Source: Roseiarcus sp036488815 (GTDB lineage: Bacteria > Pseudomonadota > Alphaproteobacteria > Rhizobiales > Beijerinckiaceae). Taken from it: 64,000 bases of DNA. This document shows positions 42,144 through 52,128 of this stretch, one piece after another; within the stretch, counting starts at the first letter, position 1; each line of letters begins with the position of its first letter. Below the pieces are notes generated by a model. The model saw nothing but the letters and a program-made list of their open reading frames with translations. It ran no database searches and had not been told where the DNA came from. The position numbers were made by a program, and so were the translations under genes. Location of the stretch: NCBI GenBank assembly GCA_036488815.1, contig DASXGX010000141.1:39345-103344 (forward strand). The letters run 5' to 3'.

Positions 42144-45100
42144 ATGCTCCGAGCCATTCGCGCCTTGCTGGCGCTCGTGCTGTTGACCGCCGCCGGTCTC
42201 GCCGTCGCGGACGTCAGGCCTTACGCGCGCGACGACCTTGCGAGCGACGTCGTGCGGCTCACCGACACCCTCCGCAAGGAGAGCGCGCAGATCGGCGCGA
42301 AGATCAAAGGCAAGAGCGCCGACCAATTGCGAAAGGACGCGGCGGCCGCCGTCTTCTCCGGCAATTTCGATCAGGCGAGCGCCCTGCTCGGGGCCGCGAT
42401 CACGTCGGCGCCGAAGGACGCGGCTGGCTGGCTCGCCCTCGCCAGGCTCGGCGCAAAGGCGGACGACGCGAAGGCGAACGGGCGCTACGATATGGTGCAG
42501 CGCGGCCAGACCGCCGCCTACGCCGCCTATCAGCGCTCCAGCGGCGCGCCGCAGCAGGCTGATGCGCTCGCCCTGCTCGGCGATCTCTTCGCCCGCCAGG
42601 AAATGTGGCGCCCCGCGCTCGACGCTTATCGCGCCAGCCTCGATCGGCGCGACGACGAGGATACGCGCAAGGTCTACGACGACATGCGCGAGAAGCACGG
42701 CTTCCGCATCGTCGACTACAAGGTCGACAACGAATCCGCCTCGCCGCGGGTCTGCTTCAATTTCTCCGAACAGCTCGCCCGCAAGACGGATTTCTCGCCC
42801 TATGTCGCAGTCGCCGGCGCCGCCAATGCGGCGATCTCGAGCGAAGACCAGCAGATCTGCGTCGAAGGGCTGAAGCACGGCGAGCGCTATGCGATCGTCA
42901 TTCGCCAAGGCCTGCCGTCGGCAGTCGGCGAGACGCTCCTGAAATCGGCGGACTACGCGATCTATGTGCGTGACCGTTCGCCGCAAGCCCATTTCGCCGG
43001 CCGGGCCTATGTGCTGCCGCGCCAGGGCCAACTCGGCGCGCCGCTGACGACCGTCAACACGTCGAAAGTCGGCATCGACGTCTACCGCATCGGCGACCGC
43101 AATCTCCTCGCCGAGACCGCGCGCGACGACTTCCTCAAGCCGGTCACATCATCGCGGGCGAGCGAAATCGAATCCCAGGACGGCGCTAAGGTCTGGAGCG
43201 GCGCGATGGACGTCGCCTCGGTCCTCAACAAGGACGTGGTCACCGATTTCCCGCTGCTCGAGGCGGTCGGCAAATTGCAGCCGGGCGTGTATCTCGTCAC
43301 CGCGCGGCCGTGGAAGAACGCGACGGCGCCGAGCCAGGACGACGATTCCGCTCTCGCCACGCAATGGATGGTCGTCTCCGATCTCGGTCTCTCGACCTTC
43401 TCGGGCGAGGACGGACTTCACGCCTCGGTGCGCTCGCTTGCGACCGGCGCGCCGCTTGCGGGCGTCGAACTCCGGCTCGTCGCTCGCAACAACGAGGTGC
43501 TGTCGGTCAAGTCGACCGGCGCGGACGGACGCGTCGATTTCGACCCCGGCCTGTCGCGCGGAACCGGAGGCTCGGCGCCCGGCCTGCTCGTCGCGACGCT
43601 GGCGGACGACTACGGCTTCCTGAACCTGCAGCAGAGCGCGTTCGACCTCACCGACCGCGGCGTCGGCGGGCGCGACGCGCCGGGGGCGCTCGACGCCTTC
43701 CTCTATACCGAGCGCGGCGTCTATCGCTCCGGCGAGACCGTGTTCGTCACCGCTTTGCTGCGCGACGCCAAGGGCGAAGCCAAGACCGGCCTGCCGCTCA
43801 CCCTCGTGATCAAGCGCCCTGACGGCGTCGAATACAAGCGCGCCAACGCGCCCGACCAGGGCCTCGGCGCCCACACGCTGGCGGTTCCGCTGCTGTCAGG
43901 CTCCGCTGCCGGCACATGGCAAATCGACGCCTACGCCGACCCAAAGGCGCCGAGCATCGGACATGCCGAGTTCCTTCTCGAAGATTATGTGCCCGAGCGG
44001 CTCGACTTTGCGGTCCAGCTCGCCAAACCGGTCGCGACGCCGGGCGAGCCGATCGACTTCTCGCTCGACGCGCGCTTCCTCTATGGAGCGCCGGCCGCCG
44101 GGCTCGACGTGACGGGCTCGGTGCGCCTCCAGGCGGTCGACGGCTCGGAGCTTACGGGCTATCCCGGCTACGTCGGCGGCATGACGGACGACGAATTCAC
44201 CACCGCCCAGAACCAGTTCAGCGACAAGATCCAGACCGACGAGAAAGGCCACGCCGACATCTCCGCCGAGCTGCCCGACGCAACCGCGGCCAAGCCGCTC
44301 GAAGCCAAGGTGATCGTCGACGTCGCCGAATCGGGCGGGCGCACCGTCGAGCGCACCGCGACCCTGCCCGTTCGCGCCAAAGGCGTGACGATCGGCGTCA
44401 AGAAGGATTTCGACGAAAGCCTCGGCGAAGGCGACACGGCGACCTTCGAGGCGATCGCGGTCGCGCCGGACGGCGGGCGCACCGCGCGCAAGGCCGTCGC
44501 CTGGTCGCTCTACAAAATCGTCAACGACTACCAATGGTTCAATTCCGAGGGGCGTTGGAGCTACGAGCCGATCAAGTCGTCCAAGCGCGTCGCCGACGGG
44601 ACGATCGACATCGGCGCCGACGCGCCGGCCAAATTCGCCGCGCAGGTCGGCTGGGGCCGGCACCGGCTCGATCTGAAGAGCCCGGACGGCGAGGAGACCA
44701 GCATCACCTTCGACGTCGGCTGGAGCGGCACGGCGAGCGCCGACACGCCCGACAACGTGGTCGTGACGCTCGACAAGGCGAGCTACGCGGCGGGCGAAGA
44801 AGCCAAGCTGCGTATCGCCTCGCGCTATCGCGGCAAGGCGACGGTCGCGCTCGTCGGCGACAAGCTCGATCAGGTCATCGATGTCGATCTCGCCGAGGGC
44901 GACACTGTCGTTCCTTTCAAGGTTGGCGCGAACTGGGGCGCAGGCGCCTACGCGGTCGCGACGACCTACCGTCCGCTCGACACCAAGGCCAAGCGGATGC
45001 CGGGCCGCGCGCTCGGCCTCGCCTGGTTCAGCATCGACGAGAGCGCACGCAGGCTCGATGTCGCCATCGAGGCGCCCGACAAGGCGCGGCCGCGCGAGAC

Positions 45101-47381
45101 GATGAACGTGCCGATCAAGATCGCCGGCCTCGCCGCGGGCGAAGAGGCAAATGTCACGGTCGCCGCCGTCGATGTCGGCATCCTCAATCTCACCGGCTAC
45201 AAGACGCCCGATCCGAAGAGCTACTTCTTCGGCCAACGCAAGCTCGCGGTCGACATCCGCGATCTCTACGGGATGCTGATCGACGGCATGGAGGGCGCGG
45301 CGGGTCCGATCCAGACCGGCGGCGACGGGAGCGGCGCCCTTGAAGGCAATTTGCCCACCCAGGCGCCGCTCGCGCTCTTCTCAGGCGTCGTCAAGGTCGG
45401 CGCCGACGGCCTCGCCAACGTCTCGTTCGACCTTCCCGCCTTCAACGGATCGGTCAAAGTGATGGCGGTCGCCTGGTCGAAGACCAGGGTCGGCTCGGCG
45501 GAGGCGACTGTGATCGTGCGCGATCCCGTCGTCGTAACGGCGACGCTGCCGCGCTTCCTCGATCTTGGCGATCGCTCGCAAATGCATGTCGATATCGACA
45601 ACGTCGAGGGCGAGGCGGGCGACTACCGGCTCGATCTCGACATCCACGGACCGCTCACGGCGGAGGCCAGCGCGCTGAGCCGGACGATGAAGCTCGCTCC
45701 GCATCAGCGCGTCTCGGTCGATATGCCGATCTCCGCCGCCGGCGTCGGAACGGCGACGCTCGATCTGAAGATCACCGGCCCCGGCCTTTCCGCCACCCAG
45801 CGTCTGCCGCTCGGCGTCGAGGCGGGCGCGCCGGATGTCTACCGCCGCATCGTCCATCCGCTCGCGCCGGGAGCCAGCGAGACGATCTCGGACGATTTGA
45901 TCGCCGAATTCGTGCCCGGCACCGGCTCGGTTTCGATCGCGGCTTCGCCGTTCGGCGCGCTCGACGCCGCCGCGGTCCTCCAGGCGCTGGACCGCTACCC
46001 CTATGGCTGCTCGGAACAGACGGTGAGCCGCGCCCTGCCGCTGCTCTACGCCAACCGGCTCGCCAGCCTCGAACATCTCGCCATCGACCCGGATCTCGAC
46101 GGGCGCATCCGGCAGGCGATCGACAAGGAGATGTCGCGCCAGAGCGCCAACGGCGCGTTCGGCCTCTGGGCGGCCGACGCCGACAGCGACGACCTCTGGC
46201 TCGACGCTTATGTCGCGGACTTCCTGACGCGGGCGCGCGAGCGCGGCTTCGCGGTGCCGCAGCTCGGCTTCGATTCCGCGCTCGATCACTTGCGCAACGA
46301 AGTGGTGAACGCGAGCGATCCTGGCGAAGGCTCGGGGCAACCGCTCGCCTACGCGCTCTATGTGTTGGCGCGCAACGGCCGACCGATCATCGGCGACCTG
46401 CGCTACCTCGCCGACGAGAAGCTCGCCGTCTTCCGCACGCCGATGGCGCAAGGCCAGATAGCCGCCGCCCTGGCGATGCTGGGCGACCGCACGCGCGCCG
46501 GCAAAGTGTTCGCCGCGGCGCTCGACGCCCTCGACGGCGAGCGCGACGACGGCTTTTCGCGACCGGACTACGGGTCGACGCTGCGCGACGGCGCGGCGCT
46601 GACCGCGCTCATCGCAGAGGCCAATCTTTCGCCTGGAGAGATTGCGGGCGACCCGATCGGCCGCGCCGCCGCGGCGGTCGAACGCGCGCGCGACGCCAGC
46701 GCCTACACCAGCACGCAGGAGAACAATTGGATCGCGCTGGCGGCCGAGGCGCTCGCCGAGCACGGAACCTTGAGCGAGTTCGCGGTCGACGGCGCCTCCG
46801 TCAAGGGCTCGGTCTATCGCAAGTGGAACGGCTATGCGCTGGGCCAGAAGCTCGCCGTCGTCGCCAACGTCGGCAAGACGACCGCCCAGATCGTCACGAC
46901 GGTGTCCGGCGTGCCGGTCACCCCCGACCCGGCCGCAGACCACGGATACGGCCTCGAGCGCACCTTCTATAAGCTCGACGGGACCAAGATCGACTTGAAG
47001 AGCGTCAAGCAGAACGAACGGGTCGTCGTCGTGCTGAAGGTGACCGAGAGCGAGGCGCGCTACGCCAAGCTGCTCGTTGTGGACCGCCTGCCCGCCGGGT
47101 TGGAGATCGACAACCCCGCCCTGTTCGACAGCGGCTCGGTCGACGCCTTCTCCTGGCTCAAGAAGGATATCGATCCGGTCCACGCGGAATATCGCGACGA
47201 CCGCTTCGTGGCTGCATTCGACCGCGAGCCGGGCCAGTCGGCCTTCTTCAGCCTCGCCTATGTCGTGCGCGCCGTCGCGCCGGGCCTCTACGTTTACCCG
47301 CCAGCGACGGCGGAGGACATGTACCGCGCCGACCGCTTCGGCCGCACCGCGTTCAGCGAGATCGAGGTGACGAGCAAGTGA
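42144..47381 (+). CDS. Bacterial alpha-2-macroglobulin family protein
   Basis: A 1745-residue exported protease trap. A signal peptide (LLALVLLTAAGLAVAD) is followed by a long series of MG beta domains. Examples are DLGLSTFSGEDGLHASVRSL, TERGVYRSGETVFVTALLRD (the MG start typical of YfhM-like proteins), and VYRRIVHPLAPGASETISDD. The thioester motif is Cys1289-Ser-Glu-Gln in YPYGCSEQTVSR, inside the alpha-helical TED domain. The gene for PBP1C follows, the usual partner, with which it is thought to guard the envelope against foreign proteases. There is no lipobox cysteine after the signal, unlike E. coli YfhM. Confidence 0.95.
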   Translation: MLRAIRALLALVLLTAAGLAVADVRPYARDDLASDVVRLTDTLRKESAQIGAKIKGKSADQLRKDAAAAVFSGNFDQASALLGAAITSAPKDAAGWLALARLGAKADDAKANGRYDMVQRGQTAAYAAYQRSSGAPQQADALALLGDLFARQEMWRPALDAYRASLDRRDDEDTRKVYDDMREKHGFRIVDYKVDNESASPRVCFNFSEQLARKTDFSPYVAVAGAANAAISSEDQQICVEGLKHGERYAIVIRQGLPSAVGETLLKSADYAIYVRDRSPQAHFAGRAYVLPRQGQLGAPLTTVNTSKVGIDVYRIGDRNLLAETARDDFLKPVTSSRASEIESQDGAKVWSGAMDVASVLNKDVVTDFPLLEAVGKLQPGVYLVTARPWKNATAPSQDDDSALATQWMVVSDLGLSTFSGEDGLHASVRSLATGAPLAGVELRLVARNNEVLSVKSTGADGRVDFDPGLSRGTGGSAPGLLVATLADDYGFLNLQQSAFDLTDRGVGGRDAPGALDAFLYTERGVYRSGETVFVTALLRDAKGEAKTGLPLTLVIKRPDGVEYKRANAPDQGLGAHTLAVPLLSGSAAGTWQIDAYADPKAPSIGHAEFLLEDYVPERLDFAVQLAKPVATPGEPIDFSLDARFLYGAPAAGLDVTGSVRLQAVDGSELTGYPGYVGGMTDDEFTTAQNQFSDKIQTDEKGHADISAELPDATAAKPLEAKVIVDVAESGGRTVERTATLPVRAKGVTIGVKKDFDESLGEGDTATFEAIAVAPDGGRTARKAVAWSLYKIVNDYQWFNSEGRWSYEPIKSSKRVADGTIDIGADAPAKFAAQVGWGRHRLDLKSPDGEETSITFDVGWSGTASADTPDNVVVTLDKASYAAGEEAKLRIASRYRGKATVALVGDKLDQVIDVDLAEGDTVVPFKVGANWGAGAYAVATTYRPLDTKAKRMPGRALGLAWFSIDESARRLDVAIEAPDKARPRETMNVPIKIAGLAAGEEANVTVAAVDVGILNLTGYKTPDPKSYFFGQRKLAVDIRDLYGMLIDGMEGAAGPIQTGGDGSGALEGNLPTQAPLALFSGVVKVGADGLANVSFDLPAFNGSVKVMAVAWSKTRVGSAEATVIVRDPVVVTATLPRFLDLGDRSQMHVDIDNVEGEAGDYRLDLDIHGPLTAEASALSRTMKLAPHQRVSVDMPISAAGVGTATLDLKITGPGLSATQRLPLGVEAGAPDVYRRIVHPLAPGASETISDDLIAEFVPGTGSVSIAASPFGALDAAAVLQALDRYPYGCSEQTVSRALPLLYANRLASLEHLAIDPDLDGRIRQAIDKEMSRQSANGAFGLWAADADSDDLWLDAYVADFLTRARERGFAVPQLGFDSALDHLRNEVVNASDPGEGSGQPLAYALYVLARNGRPIIGDLRYLADEKLAVFRTPMAQGQIAAALAMLGDRTRAGKVFAAALDALDGERDDGFSRPDYGSTLRDGAALTALIAEANLSPGEIAGDPIGRAAAAVERARDASAYTSTQENNWIALAAEALAEHGTLSEFAVDGASVKGSVYRKWNGYALGQKLAVVANVGKTTAQIVTTVSGVPVTPDPAADHGYGLERTFYKLDGTKIDLKSVKQNERVVVVLKVTESEARYAKLLVVDRLPAGLEIDNPALFDSGSVDAFSWLKKDIDPVHAEYRDDRFVAAFDREPGQSAFFSLAYVVRAVAPGLYVYPPATAEDMYRADRFGRTAFSEIEVTSK

Positions 47382-47390
47382 GGAAGCGAA

Positions 47391-47446
47391 CGTCCCCTCC
47401 CCCCTTGCGGAGGAGGGTGGCGTGCGAGGCGCGGCCGGATGAAGGG
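47391..47446. repeat. Family B-like repeat (copy 4, inverted and divergent)
   Basis: CGTCCCCTCCCCCCTTGCGG followed by AGGAGGG, then GGCCGGATGAAGGG, an inverted and degraded match to the family B arms. It occupies most of the 115-base space between the macroglobulin and pbpC genes. Confidence 0.6.
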
Positions 47447-47496
47447 TCGCGCCACATGGCGCGCTTGCAATGTCGGACTTAGGAAGCGGAGGCGAG

Positions 47497-49692
47497 ATGA
47501 CGACGCTTTCTGAACATGCGCTCGGCGCCCAGCGCGCCTCACGGCGCGACCCCTCGTCCGTCGACCTTCGGCCGACACCTTCTCCCGCAAGGGTAGAAGG
47601 GGCCCACCCCCTCGAGCGCCGCCTCTTCGGCGTCTGCGGCGCGCTCGTATTCGTGCTGTCGCTTGCGCTGCCGGGAGCGTGGAACGCTTATATCGAGCGC
47701 CTGGGTCCGCTCGATCTCGCCTCCTCTCGCGTCGGCTCGACGATCGTCGTCGACCGCGAGGGACGCCTCTTGCGCGCCTTCACGCTGCCGGATGGCCGCT
47801 GGCGCTTGCCGGTGACCAGCGGCGAGGTCGATCCGCGCTATCTGGCCATGCTGCTCGCCTACGAAGACGGCCGGTTTGCTTCGCACGACGGCGTCGACGG
47901 GCGCGCGTTGATACGCGCCGCCGCTCAGTTCGTGACGCGCGGCCATGTCGTCTCCGGCGGCTCGACGCTGACGATGCAGCTCGCCCGCCTGATCGAGCCG
48001 CGCGAGGAGCGCAGCCTCGCCGCCAAGCTCAAGCAGATCGCGCGCGCTTGGCAGATCGAGCGGCGCGTCGGCAAGACTGGCGTCCTCGACCGTTATCTCG
48101 CTTTGGCCCCGTTCGGCGGCAATCTCGAAGGCGTGCGGGCGGCTTCGCTCGCCTATTTCGGCAAGGAGCCGCGCAAGCTGACGATCGGCGAGGCGGCGTT
48201 GCTGGTCGCCTTGCCGCAATCGCCGGAAATGCGCCGGCCCGAGCGTTTCCCCGAGGCGGCGCGCCTCGCCCGCGCACGTGTGTTGGAGCGCGCCGTCGCG
48301 CGCGGCGTCATTTCGGCCGAGGAGCAGCGCGCCGCGGAGCGAGAGCCCATCCCGCAAGAGCGCAAGCCCTTCCCGACGCTCGCCGCGCACGCCGCCGAGG
48401 AGGCCGTCGCCGCCGATCCAGCCGCTCATGTGCTGAAGCTCTCGATCGACGCGCGGCTGCAAGCCAAGCTCGAGACGCTTGCGCGCGACGCCGTGGCGCG
48501 GCTCGGGCCGAAGCTCTCCGCAGCGATCGTCGTCATCGACAACGCCAGCGGCGAGATCAGGTCGCGCGTCGGCGCGGCGGACTATTTTGACGCCAGCCGC
48601 GACGGCTCGGTCGACATGTCGCGCGCGTTGCGCTCGCCGGGCTCGGCGCTCAAACCCTTCATCTACGCACTGGCCTTCGAGGAGGGGCTCGCCCATCCGG
48701 AGACGGTTTTGTTCGACCGGCCGGCTCGCTACGGCGCTTACGCGCCACAAAATTTCGATCTCGGCTACCAGGGCGCCGTGACGGCGCGCAAAGCCTTGCA
48801 AATGTCGCTCAATCTGCCGGCGATCGAACTGCTGGCGGATGTAGGGCCGGCGAGCTTCCTCGCCAGACTGCACAGTACGGGCGCTCAGATCGCGCTCCCC
48901 AAGGACGCGCCGATCGGGCTCGCGATCGGCCTCGGCGGGCTCGGCGTCTCGCTGGTCGACATCGCCCGCCTCTACGCGGGACTTGCACGGGGCGGCGAGG
49001 CGCCGGCGTTGATCGAGCGGCTCGACGGCGCGCCGCCGATCCTTGGGCCGGCGCGCGTCACCGATCCCGTCGCCGCTTATTACGTCGAGGACATTTTGCG
49101 CGGCGCGCCGCCGCCCTCGGATGCGCTGAGCGGGCGCATCGCCTTCAAGACCGGCACCTCTTATGGGTTCCGCGACGCGCTGGCGATCGGCTACGATCGC
49201 GGGACGACCATCGCCGTCTGGGTCGGCCGGCCGGACAACGGCCCGACCCCGGGCCTCGTCGGCCGGCAGGCGGCCGCGCCCATTCTGTTCGACGCCTTCG
49301 CGCGGCTCGGCCGCGACGTCGAACTGATCCGCCCGCCCAAGGGCTTATTGCGTGTCGCAACCAGCGGCGACCTGCCGCCGCCGTTGCGACATTTGCGCAA
49401 GGACGCGCCCAAGACGATGGCGGCGACTGCCGCGGCGCCGCTGAAGATCGCTTATCCCCCCGACGGCGCGCGGATCGATCTCGGGCTGAAGGAGGGCGCG
49501 CGCGAGGAGACGCTGGCGCTGAAGGCGCTCGGCGGCGCGTTGCCGCTCACTTGGTTCGTCAACGGCGCGCCAATCGGCGAGCCGGACCTGCGCCGTCAGT
49601 CGGCGTGGCGCCCCGACGGCGCGGGCTTTGCGCGCGTCTCGGTGATCGACGCCAAAGGCGCTTCGGATTCGATCCTGGTGCGGCTGGAGTGA
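47497..49692 (+). CDS. pbpC: Penicillin-binding protein 1C
   Basis: A 731-residue class A PBP. A membrane anchor lies at about residues 43-60. The GT51 transglycosylase domain has Glu123 in YEDGRFASHDGVDG and GGSTLTMQLARL. The transpeptidase has SxxK at Ser383-Lys386 in SPGSALKPF, SLN in MSLNLPAIEL and KTG in FKTGTSYGFRD. A C-terminal BiPBP domain follows (TWFVNG). It pairs with the preceding macroglobulin. Residues about 18-40 are encoded by a family B-like repeat, so the cytoplasmic head is partly repeat-derived. The ATG at 47497 has GGAGGCGAG upstream; an ATG at 47470 is possible. Confidence 0.95.
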   Translation: MTTLSEHALGAQRASRRDPSSVDLRPTPSPARVEGAHPLERRLFGVCGALVFVLSLALPGAWNAYIERLGPLDLASSRVGSTIVVDREGRLLRAFTLPDGRWRLPVTSGEVDPRYLAMLLAYEDGRFASHDGVDGRALIRAAAQFVTRGHVVSGGSTLTMQLARLIEPREERSLAAKLKQIARAWQIERRVGKTGVLDRYLALAPFGGNLEGVRAASLAYFGKEPRKLTIGEAALLVALPQSPEMRRPERFPEAARLARARVLERAVARGVISAEEQRAAEREPIPQERKPFPTLAAHAAEEAVAADPAAHVLKLSIDARLQAKLETLARDAVARLGPKLSAAIVVIDNASGEIRSRVGAADYFDASRDGSVDMSRALRSPGSALKPFIYALAFEEGLAHPETVLFDRPARYGAYAPQNFDLGYQGAVTARKALQMSLNLPAIELLADVGPASFLARLHSTGAQIALPKDAPIGLAIGLGGLGVSLVDIARLYAGLARGGEAPALIERLDGAPPILGPARVTDPVAAYYVEDILRGAPPPSDALSGRIAFKTGTSYGFRDALAIGYDRGTTIAVWVGRPDNGPTPGLVGRQAAAPILFDAFARLGRDVELIRPPKGLLRVATSGDLPPPLRHLRKDAPKTMAATAAAPLKIAYPPDGARIDLGLKEGAREETLALKALGGALPLTWFVNGAPIGEPDLRRQSAWRPDGAGFARVSVIDAKGASDSILVRLE
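47549..47615. repeat. Family B-like repeat inside pbpC (copy 5)
   Basis: The sequence contains CACCTTCTCCCGCAAGGGTA followed by GAAGGGGCCC, matching the family B core (compare CCTTCTCCCGCAAGGGGAGA at 34284). It keeps the pbpC frame open and encodes RPTPSPARVEGAHPLE. Confidence 0.65.
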
Positions 49693-49705
49693 GACGCGCC
49701 GGCGG

Positions 49706-52057
49706 TCAGGCCGCAGCGACGCGCATGCGGTTCTTCTCGGCGATCATCTTGCGCGCGTCGGCCTCGGGGACAGCGGGACTGTAGTAGAAGCCCTGCACTT
49801 CGGAGATCGTGCCGACGCGCTCGATGAAGCGCAATTGCAGGTCGGTCTCGACGCCCTCGACCAGAATGCTCATGCCGAGCCGCGCGCACATCTGCGCGAC
49901 GCTCTCGACGAGGATCGAGGCGCGCTCCTGCAGACCGAGGCCGATGGTGAAGGAGCGGTCGATCTTGATGCGGTCGAGCGGAAAGGCGAGCACGTAGCTC
50001 AAGCTCGAATAGCCAGTTCCGAAATCGTCGAGCGAAATGCGCACGCCGAGTTTGCGCAACGCCTCGAGCGTCGCCCGGGTCGAACCGCGATCGTCGAGCA
50101 GGGTCGATTCAGTGATTTCGAGGTCGAGCCGCTCCGGCGGCAAACCGGCCGCCGCCAGCGCTTCGCGCACCGTCTGCTCGACGCGCCCGTTGCGGAATTG
50201 GATCGGCGACAGATTGACCGAGACGCTGACGTCGCTCGGCCACGACGCGCAGGCCTTGCAGGCGCGGCGCAGCACGCTGGCGCCGAGATCCTCCATCAGG
50301 CCGAGTTCTTCGACGATCGGAATGAATTCGCCCGGCGAGACCCGCCCGCGCACCGGATGATTCCAGCGCGCCAGCGCCTCGAAGCTCGAGATCTGGCCGC
50401 TCGCGACGTTGACGATGGGTTGGTAGTACACCTCGATCGCGTCGTTCGCGACCGCGGCGCGCAGATCGAGCTCGATCAGCCGGCGGATCTGAATCTTGGC
50501 GTCCATCGATTTCTCGAACGGGCGCCAATGGCCGCGGCCCTCGCCCTTGGCGGCGTAGAGCGCCATGTCCGAGTTGGAGAGGATCGCCTCCGGCGTCAAG
50601 CCGTCGCTCGGCGCGCTGGCGCTGCCAATGCTCGCGCCGACGATCACTTCGTAGCCGTCGATGAAGACGGGTCGACGAACCTCGCGCAGAATCTTATCGG
50701 CGAGATCGGCCGTTTGCGCGGGGTCCTCGACACCCCGTTGCAGGATGGCGAATTCGTCGCCGCCCCATCGCGCGACGAGGTCGGTCGGCTTGACGATCGC
50801 CTGAAGGCGCTTGGAAATCGCCGCGAGCAGCTTGTCGCCACGCGCATGGCCAAGGCTGTCGTTGACCTGCTTGAAGTCGTCGAGATCGAGGAAAAGCACG
50901 TTGACCGAGGCCGCTCCGTCGGCGCGCCCACGCAGCGCCGCCGACAATTGCTCCTCGAAGCAGCGGCGGTTGGCGAGGTCGGTGACCGAGTCGACGCGCG
51001 CCATCCGGTCGATCGCGAGCGCCGCGTTGCGGCGCTCCGTGACGTCCTGGACCACGACGACGGCGCCCTCCTCCATCATCCGGTGAACCGTGATCTCGAT
51101 CGCGCGGTTGTCCATGGTCTCGAACGGGATCATGAAATCGCGGGCGTCGCGGTTCGCGGACAGCCCGCCCCAGATCCGGTCGACCTCGCTGCGCGCGACG
51201 ACTCGGTTTCTGACGAGCTTGCGAAAGATCGCCCGCAAATCCCCACCGATCCCCAAATCCTCCGCGCGAAGCTGGAAAAAGTGGCGGATCTGGTTGTTGG
51301 CGAGGATCAGACGGTCTTTGGCGTCGACCATGACGAGGCCGTGCGACATATTGTTGAGGGCCGTGTCGAGGCGCTTTGCGAGAGTCGCAGCTTCCACGCG
51401 GGCGAAGACCTCGGCGGCGAAGTTGGCGCGCAGCCGGTCCGACGATGCCTTGACGTAGATCCACAGAGGAACGACTTCGAACAGGATCGTCGCGGGATAC
51501 CACCCCCCCGCCAGAAGCAGGCCGAGCGAGACCGGGACGAAAACGATGAGAAGCTGAAGATCGTTGCCGCGGCGGATCGCGAAGCTGCGGGTCCACATGC
51601 CGAGCGCGTAGCACATCGCCATCGTGACCGCGAACAGGCGCGTGAAGCCGTCGTCGGTCACCACGAGGGCGGCGAACGCCCATACGCCGAGGGCGAGAAG
51701 GTAGGCGACGACACCGAGGAGGTAGGCGAATTCGCGGCGCCGTGCGGCTTGCAAGCTGGCGCTTGGACGGTGTCGGGCGTGGTCCGCCATCAGCCACACG
51801 CGGCCAGCGCCAATCACGACCATTCCGGCGACGCAGGCCCACAGCCAGCCGTTGTTTGTTGCTAAAGCGGCGACGACCTGCGCAGCGACGATCACCAGAC
51901 TCGCGAAAACGAGCGCCGGCACGTCGACCAGATGCGTGTCGACGAAGCCGATATACATGTCATCCGGGATATTCACCCCGGCTTGCGGTTCGGCGGACGC
52001 CGGTCGAGATGCCATAGGACTGGAGGCCGGTTCATTAATCCTAGACGCACTATCCAT
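49706..52057 (-). CDS. Membrane diguanylate cyclase/phosphodiesterase (GGDEF-EAL)
   Basis: A 783-residue c-di-GMP enzyme. Five to six membrane helices fill about residues 45-205. A PAS-like domain begins LDTALNNMSHGLVMVDAKDR, and a GGDEF domain has the intact motif WGGDEF at 431-436, so synthesis is possible. The EAL domain has FEALARW, NLSP, the DDFGTGYSSL loop 6 and the VEGVET catalytic region, all intact, so hydrolysis is also possible. Which activity dominates cannot be told. The gene is divergent from the acidic hypothetical gene at 52129 with 71 bases between them. Confidence 0.93.
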   Translation of the reverse strand: MDSASRINEPASSPMASRPASAEPQAGVNIPDDMYIGFVDTHLVDVPALVFASLVIVAAQVVAALATNNGWLWACVAGMVVIGAGRVWLMADHARHRPSASLQAARRREFAYLLGVVAYLLALGVWAFAALVVTDDGFTRLFAVTMAMCYALGMWTRSFAIRRGNDLQLLIVFVPVSLGLLLAGGWYPATILFEVVPLWIYVKASSDRLRANFAAEVFARVEAATLAKRLDTALNNMSHGLVMVDAKDRLILANNQIRHFFQLRAEDLGIGGDLRAIFRKLVRNRVVARSEVDRIWGGLSANRDARDFMIPFETMDNRAIEITVHRMMEEGAVVVVQDVTERRNAALAIDRMARVDSVTDLANRRCFEEQLSAALRGRADGAASVNVLFLDLDDFKQVNDSLGHARGDKLLAAISKRLQAIVKPTDLVARWGGDEFAILQRGVEDPAQTADLADKILREVRRPVFIDGYEVIVGASIGSASAPSDGLTPEAILSNSDMALYAAKGEGRGHWRPFEKSMDAKIQIRRLIELDLRAAVANDAIEVYYQPIVNVASGQISSFEALARWNHPVRGRVSPGEFIPIVEELGLMEDLGASVLRRACKACASWPSDVSVSVNLSPIQFRNGRVEQTVREALAAAGLPPERLDLEITESTLLDDRGSTRATLEALRKLGVRISLDDFGTGYSSLSYVLAFPLDRIKIDRSFTIGLGLQERASILVESVAQMCARLGMSILVEGVETDLQLRFIERVGTISEVQGFYYSPAVPEADARKMIAEKNRMRVAAA

Positions 52058-52128
52058 CGATCGAATTAATAAGTTCTTTAATTCATTCTCGCATTATTCG
52101 CACGCTCCGCGTGAATAGGAATTGTGAG

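Noticed and set aside
45381..47183. A 600-codon open frame opposite the alpha-2-macroglobulin gene
   Set aside because: Antisense shadow with the same biased composition as other shadows. The plus-strand gene has clear domains and the thioester motif.
49835..51865. A 676-codon open frame opposite the GGDEF-EAL gene
   Set aside because: Shadow of a well-supported gene with intact GGDEF and EAL motifs. The antisense product is Arg/Asp-rich without any fold.
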